The translations under genes and the position numbers were made by a program. A stretch of 8,497 nucleotides of DNA from Alphaproteobacteria bacterium (lineage in GTDB: Bacteria > Pseudomonadota > Alphaproteobacteria > Rhizobiales > Aestuariivirgaceae), in the NCBI GenBank assembly GCA_026400595.1, contig JAPLOT010000519.1:1-8497 (forward strand), given 5' to 3'. The notes under the pieces were generated by a model. The model worked only from the letters and a program-made list of their open reading frames with translations, was not told where the DNA came from and ran no database searches. This document shows positions 5,864 to 8,497 of the stretch, piece after piece; position 1 is the first letter of the stretch; every line of letters begins with the position of its first letter.

Positions 5864-6982
5864 TCAGCGGTCCTTCGGATCGAGCGCATCGCGCAGGCCA
5901 TCGCCCACGAAGTTCAGCGCAAACAGCGTCGAGGTCAGGAAGAAGGACGGGAAGAAGAGAAGCCAGTTGGCGCTCGGAATGTTCTTGGCGCCCTGCGAGA
6001 TGAGCACGCCCCAGCTCGACATGGGCTCCTGCACGCCGAGCCCCAGATAGGACAGGAAGCTCTCGAGGATGATCACCTGCGGCACCAGCAGCGTCATGTA
6101 GATGACGACCGGCCCCAGCAGGTTCGGCACGATGTGGCGGAGGAGGATTCCGGTTCGGGTGACACCCAGGGCTTCGGCGGCCTGGACATATTCCTGCCGC
6201 CGGATCGACAGCGCCTGGCCACGCACAATCCGCGCCATGTCGAGCCACAGCACCGCACCCACGGCGAGGAACATCAGCACGAAATTGCGCCCGAAGAAGA
6301 CCACCAGCATGATGACGAAGAAGATGAAGGGCAGCGAATAGAGCACATCGACGATGCGCATCATCACCTCGTCGGTCTTCCCGCCGATGAAGCCCGCCGT
6401 CGCGCCGTACAGAACGCCGATGACGACCGCCACCAGCCCGGCCAGGAGTCCGATCGACAGCGAAACCCGGCCGGCGATCAGCGTGCGGGTCAAGAGGTCG
6501 CGCCCCGACGTGTCGGTTCCGAAGAAGAAGTGCTGCCTCTCGATGTCGGCGCCCAAGGTCATCCTCAGCCCGTCGGCCGGCTTGTCCACGACCGCGGCAT
6601 TCTCGAAGACGCTGGAGCGGTCGATGTAGCGGGTCATCCGCTCGTCGATGGGCTTGGCCGAGGACACGGTGATGAGGATCTTGCCCCCCTCTTCCTTCCA
6701 GCCGTCGAGTTCGACGCGCGCCCGCTTCACGGCGTCCTTGACCGCCTGGTCGATCATCTCCGGCTTCGGATAGGCCGAGAGGCTGGGCGGCACGCGGTTG
6801 TAGTCCTGATAGATGGTATTGAAGGCATGCGGCGTGAACCACGGCCCCGCGATGCAGATCACGGCCATGAAGATCAGGTAGTAGATGCTGATCATGGCCG
6901 CCCGATTGGCCCTGAGGCGCCCCCAGGCATCGGCCCAGAGCGAGCGTCCCTGCTGGGCGGGATGCTGAGCGACGTCAGTCAT
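5864..6982 (-). CDS. oppC: Oligopeptide ABC transporter permease OppC
   Basis: This 372-residue inner-membrane permease pairs with OppB to form the translocation channel. After a cytoplasmic start containing GRSLWADAWGRLRANRAA (13-30), the first membrane segment is about 31-49. FGTDTSGRDLLTR (154-166) and five further hydrophobic segments follow (about 168-198, 206-230, 232-252, 287-312 and 340-360). The EAA-type coupling loop, including QAAEALG (267-273) and RHIVPN (282-287), is intact and should contact the ATPase. The C terminus DGLRDALDPKDR is typical of OppC. Between the first membrane segment and FGTD lie about 100 residues, roughly 75 more than in E. coli OppC; this predicted periplasmic insert includes charged and beta-prone stretches. 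The start ATG overlaps the end of oppB by 8 nt and has no clear Shine-Dalgarno sequence, so translation is probably coupled to oppB. Confidence 0.95.
   Translation of the reverse strand: MTDVAQHPAQQGRSLWADAWGRLRANRAAMISIYYLIFMAVICIAGPWFTPHAFNTIYQDYNRVPPSLSAYPKPEMIDQAVKDAVKRARVELDGWKEEGGKILITVSSAKPIDERMTRYIDRSSVFENAAVVDKPADGLRMTLGADIERQHFFFGTDTSGRDLLTRTLIAGRVSLSIGLLAGLVAVVIGVLYGATAGFIGGKTDEVMMRIVDVLYSLPFIFFVIMLVVFFGRNFVLMFLAVGAVLWLDMARIVRGQALSIRRQEYVQAAEALGVTRTGILLRHIVPNLLGPVVIYMTLLVPQVIILESFLSYLGLGVQEPMSSWGVLISQGAKNIPSANWLLFFPSFFLTSTLFALNFVGDGLRDALDPKDR
5871..5875 (-). promoter_or_regulatory. Shine-Dalgarno sequence for the fused ATPase gene
   Basis: On the minus strand AAGGA sits 9 nt before the ATG at 5861-5859, inside the last codons of oppC. 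It supports this start (MAETILELKD) and shows that the ATPase gene has its own ribosome site despite the 2-nt gap to oppC. Confidence 0.6.
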
Positions 6983-7898
6983 AGCGCACCCGCGGGTCGA
7001 CCACGGCGTAGAGCACGTCGACGATGAGGTTGAACAGGATGGTGAAGATGGCGATGACCACCACCGTTCCCATCACCAGCGTATAGTCGCGGTTGAGCGC
7101 CGCCTCGACGAAATAGCGACCGACGCCTGGAATGGAGAAGATCGTCTCCACGATGATCGAGCCTGTCACCAGGGCCGCGGCGGCCGGACCGCCATAGGAG
7201 ATGATCGGCAGCAGTGCGCCGCGGAGCGCATGCCGGATGATGATCGCATAGTCGGATAGCCCGAGCGCCCGCGCGGTCCGGATGTGATGCGAGCGCAGCG
7301 ACTCGATCATGCTGCCGCGCATGAGGCGGGCTACCACCGCGAGCTGCGGCAGCATCAGGGTTAGGACCGGCCCCACCTTGTTGATGAAGGCCCCATCGCC
7401 CCAGCCGCCCACGGGGAACCACTTCAGGGTGAGCGCGAAGAAGAGCTGGAACAACGGGGCGATGACGAAGGTGGGGATGGTGCTGCCGGCTGTCGCCGTG
7501 GCGATCACCGCATAGTCAGCCGTATGGTTCTGGTAGAGCGCGGCGATGATACCTAGACAGCCTCCGATGAGAAGCGCCAGCACCAGCGCCGAACCGCCCA
7601 GCTGCATCGACACCGGCAGCCCCTGCGCGAAGAGTTCGGCGACGGTGAAGTCCGGCAGGTTGTAACTGGGACCGAAATCACCGTGCAGCAGATTCCAGAG
7701 ATAGAGAAGGTACTGTTTCCAGAGTGGCTGATCGAGGTGATAGACACGCTCGAGATTGGCCTTGATGACGGGATTGAGGCCCTTCTCCTGGTTGAAGGGG
7801 CCGCCTGGCGCCACGCGCATCAGGAAGAAGGAGATCGTCACGATCACGAAGAGCGTCGGGACCGCGGTCAGAAAACGTTTGAGAATATAGCGCAGCAT
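6975..7898 (-). CDS. oppB: Oligopeptide ABC transporter permease OppB
   Basis: This is an inner-membrane permease of 307 residues, matching the usual OppB length. The N terminus MLRYILKRFLTAVPTLFVIV and the motifs FLMRVAPGGPF (25-35), HGDFGPS (72-78) and PVGGWGDGAF (162-171) are characteristic of OppB rather than DppB. Six membrane segments are suggested, roughly at 9-28, 99-124, 131-160, 175-195, 228-255 and 275-300. The coupling loop begins IRTARALGLSDYA (206-218) and ends with IRHALRGALLP (221-231). I chose ATG 7898 over a TTG at 7919 because the family protein begins at this Met and a weak AGGCGG (7909-7914 on the opposite strand) lies about 10 nt before it. The stop falls inside the start of oppC. 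Confidence 0.95.
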   Translation of the reverse strand: MLRYILKRFLTAVPTLFVIVTISFFLMRVAPGGPFNQEKGLNPVIKANLERVYHLDQPLWKQYLLYLWNLLHGDFGPSYNLPDFTVAELFAQGLPVSMQLGGSALVLALLIGGCLGIIAALYQNHTADYAVIATATAGSTIPTFVIAPLFQLFFALTLKWFPVGGWGDGAFINKVGPVLTLMLPQLAVVARLMRGSMIESLRSHHIRTARALGLSDYAIIIRHALRGALLPIISYGGPAAAALVTGSIIVETIFSIPGVGRYFVEAALNRDYTLVMGTVVVIAIFTILFNLIVDVLYAVVDPRVRYD

Positions 7899-7922
7899 GC
7901 GCGGACAACCGCCTGGCAAGGA

Positions 7923-7959
7923 CAGGACCGCCCCACGCGTTTACGGCGGAGCGGTCCTG
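7923..7959 (-). promoter_or_regulatory. Intercistronic hairpin between oppA and oppB
   Basis: CAGGACCGC (7923-7931) and GCGGTCCTG (7951-7959) form a perfect 9-bp inverted repeat with a 19-nt loop, 12 nt after the oppA stop. No T-run follows it in the minus direction, so it is unlikely to be a full terminator. In importer operons such hairpins commonly protect the binding-protein mRNA from 3' decay and lower expression of the downstream permease genes; that role is inferred here from position and structure. Confidence 0.55.
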
Positions 7960-7971
7960 ATCGCGTGAGGA

Positions 7972-8497
7972 TTATTCCTTGCTCAGGTAGCGGGTCGGGT
8001 GAACGTCCATGACGTTCTCCTCGAAGCCCTTGACCTTGTCGGAGACGAGGTTGTGGTAGCTGTAATACAGAAGCGGTACCACGCAGAGATCGCGCGCCAC
8101 GCCGATTGCCTCGGCCTGCGAGAGCAGCTTCATGCGCTCTCCCGCGTCCATAGCGGCCGCCGCCTTCGCCATGAGGTCGTCGTACTCCTGGCTGGAGTAT
8201 TCCGCATAGTTGTTGCCGGTTCCGGTCTTGCAGAGGGCCAGGAAGTTCTCCGGGTCCTTGTAGTCGGCGATCCAGGCGGCGCGGGCGATGTCGAAGTCGC
8301 CATGCTGCTCGAGATGGCCATAGTGGGTCTTGGTGTCGGTGTTGAGCAACGTCACCTCGATTCCGAGCGGCTTCAGCTGCTCCTGGATGGCGACCGCAGT
8401 GTTCTTGTGGTTCTCCGAGGTGTTGAAGTGAATCTCCATCTTCAGCGGATGATCTGGACCATAGCCCAGCTCGGTCAGCACCTTCTTGGCCTCGTCC
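7972..8497 (-). CDS. oppA: Oligopeptide-binding protein OppA, C-terminal part (cut by the window edge)
   Basis: This is the C-terminal 175 residues or so of a periplasmic binding protein of the SBP_bac_5 family, which captures peptides and delivers them to OppB-OppC. The frame is open to the right edge with no in-window start, so the signal peptide and the ligand-contact N-terminal domain are not visible. Recognisable blocks are QLKPLGIEVTLLNTDTKTHY, then FDIARAAWIADYKDPENFL, which closely parallels the AGWCADYNEP region of E. coli OppA, then a GNNYAEYSSQEYDDLM segment, and near the end VPLLYYSYHNLV, part of the OppA C-terminal lobe. The protein ends at TAA (7972-7974). It is the first gene of the visible minus-strand operon. 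The resemblance to OppA rather than DppA supports an oligopeptide substrate, though the peptides it prefers cannot be told. Confidence 0.92.
   Translation of the reverse strand, partial: DEAKKVLTELGYGPDHPLKMEIHFNTSENHKNTAVAIQEQLKPLGIEVTLLNTDTKTHYGHLEQHGDFDIARAAWIADYKDPENFLALCKTGTGNNYAEYSSQEYDDLMAKAAAAMDAGERMKLLSQAEAIGVARDLCVVPLLYYSYHNLVSDKVKGFEENVMDVHPTRYLSKE

Noticed and set aside
4236..6050. Plus-strand open frame of 604 codons antisense to the fused ATPase
   Set aside because: Despite its length, the translation is His/Asp/Gly/Leu-rich with no motif. The minus strand encodes two complete ATPase domains with all catalytic motifs.
6134..7027. Plus-strand open frame of 297 codons antisense to oppC
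   Set aside because: The translation is extremely rich in His, Asp, Glu and Arg, the usual antisense image of a membrane-protein gene; no domain is visible.

Overview
The window is GC-rich and densely coded, and its proteins look alphaproteobacterial, probably of the order Hyphomicrobiales (Rhizobiales). This is a judgement from protein character, codon use and gene order; there is no rRNA or other taxonomic marker. Seven genes fall into two convergent blocks that meet near 4170-4260.

The left block (228-4167, plus strand) is a tight four-gene operon. It encodes a circularly permuted ATP-grasp protein (COG2308), an alpha-E helical protein (DUF403, COG2307), a transglutaminase-like cysteine peptidase fold protein (COG1305) and the proteasome-like peptidase Anbu (COG3484). 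The first three genes overlap by 1 and 4 nt, so translation is probably coupled. Anbu follows after 27 nt. This set recurs in many bacteria. It is generally read as a peptide-bond-making and peptide-bond-breaking system, but its substrate is not established. It is the part of the window closest to an undescribed biological system.

The right block (8497 down to 4257, minus strand) is an oligopeptide ABC importer operon: the C-terminal part of the binding protein OppA (cut by the window edge), permeases OppB and OppC, and one polypeptide with two fused ATPase domains in place of separate OppD and OppF. The oppA-oppB gap carries a perfect 9-bp inverted repeat. oppB and oppC overlap by 8 nt, and oppC and the ATPase gene are 2 nt apart. 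The promoter of this operon lies outside the window.

Between the blocks are two oppositely oriented sets of 7-bp repeats of the form GCGARTG. They touch the stop codons of both converging genes and can fold into a long imperfect hairpin. Positions 1-227 hold no convincing gene and probably contain the leader of the left operon.
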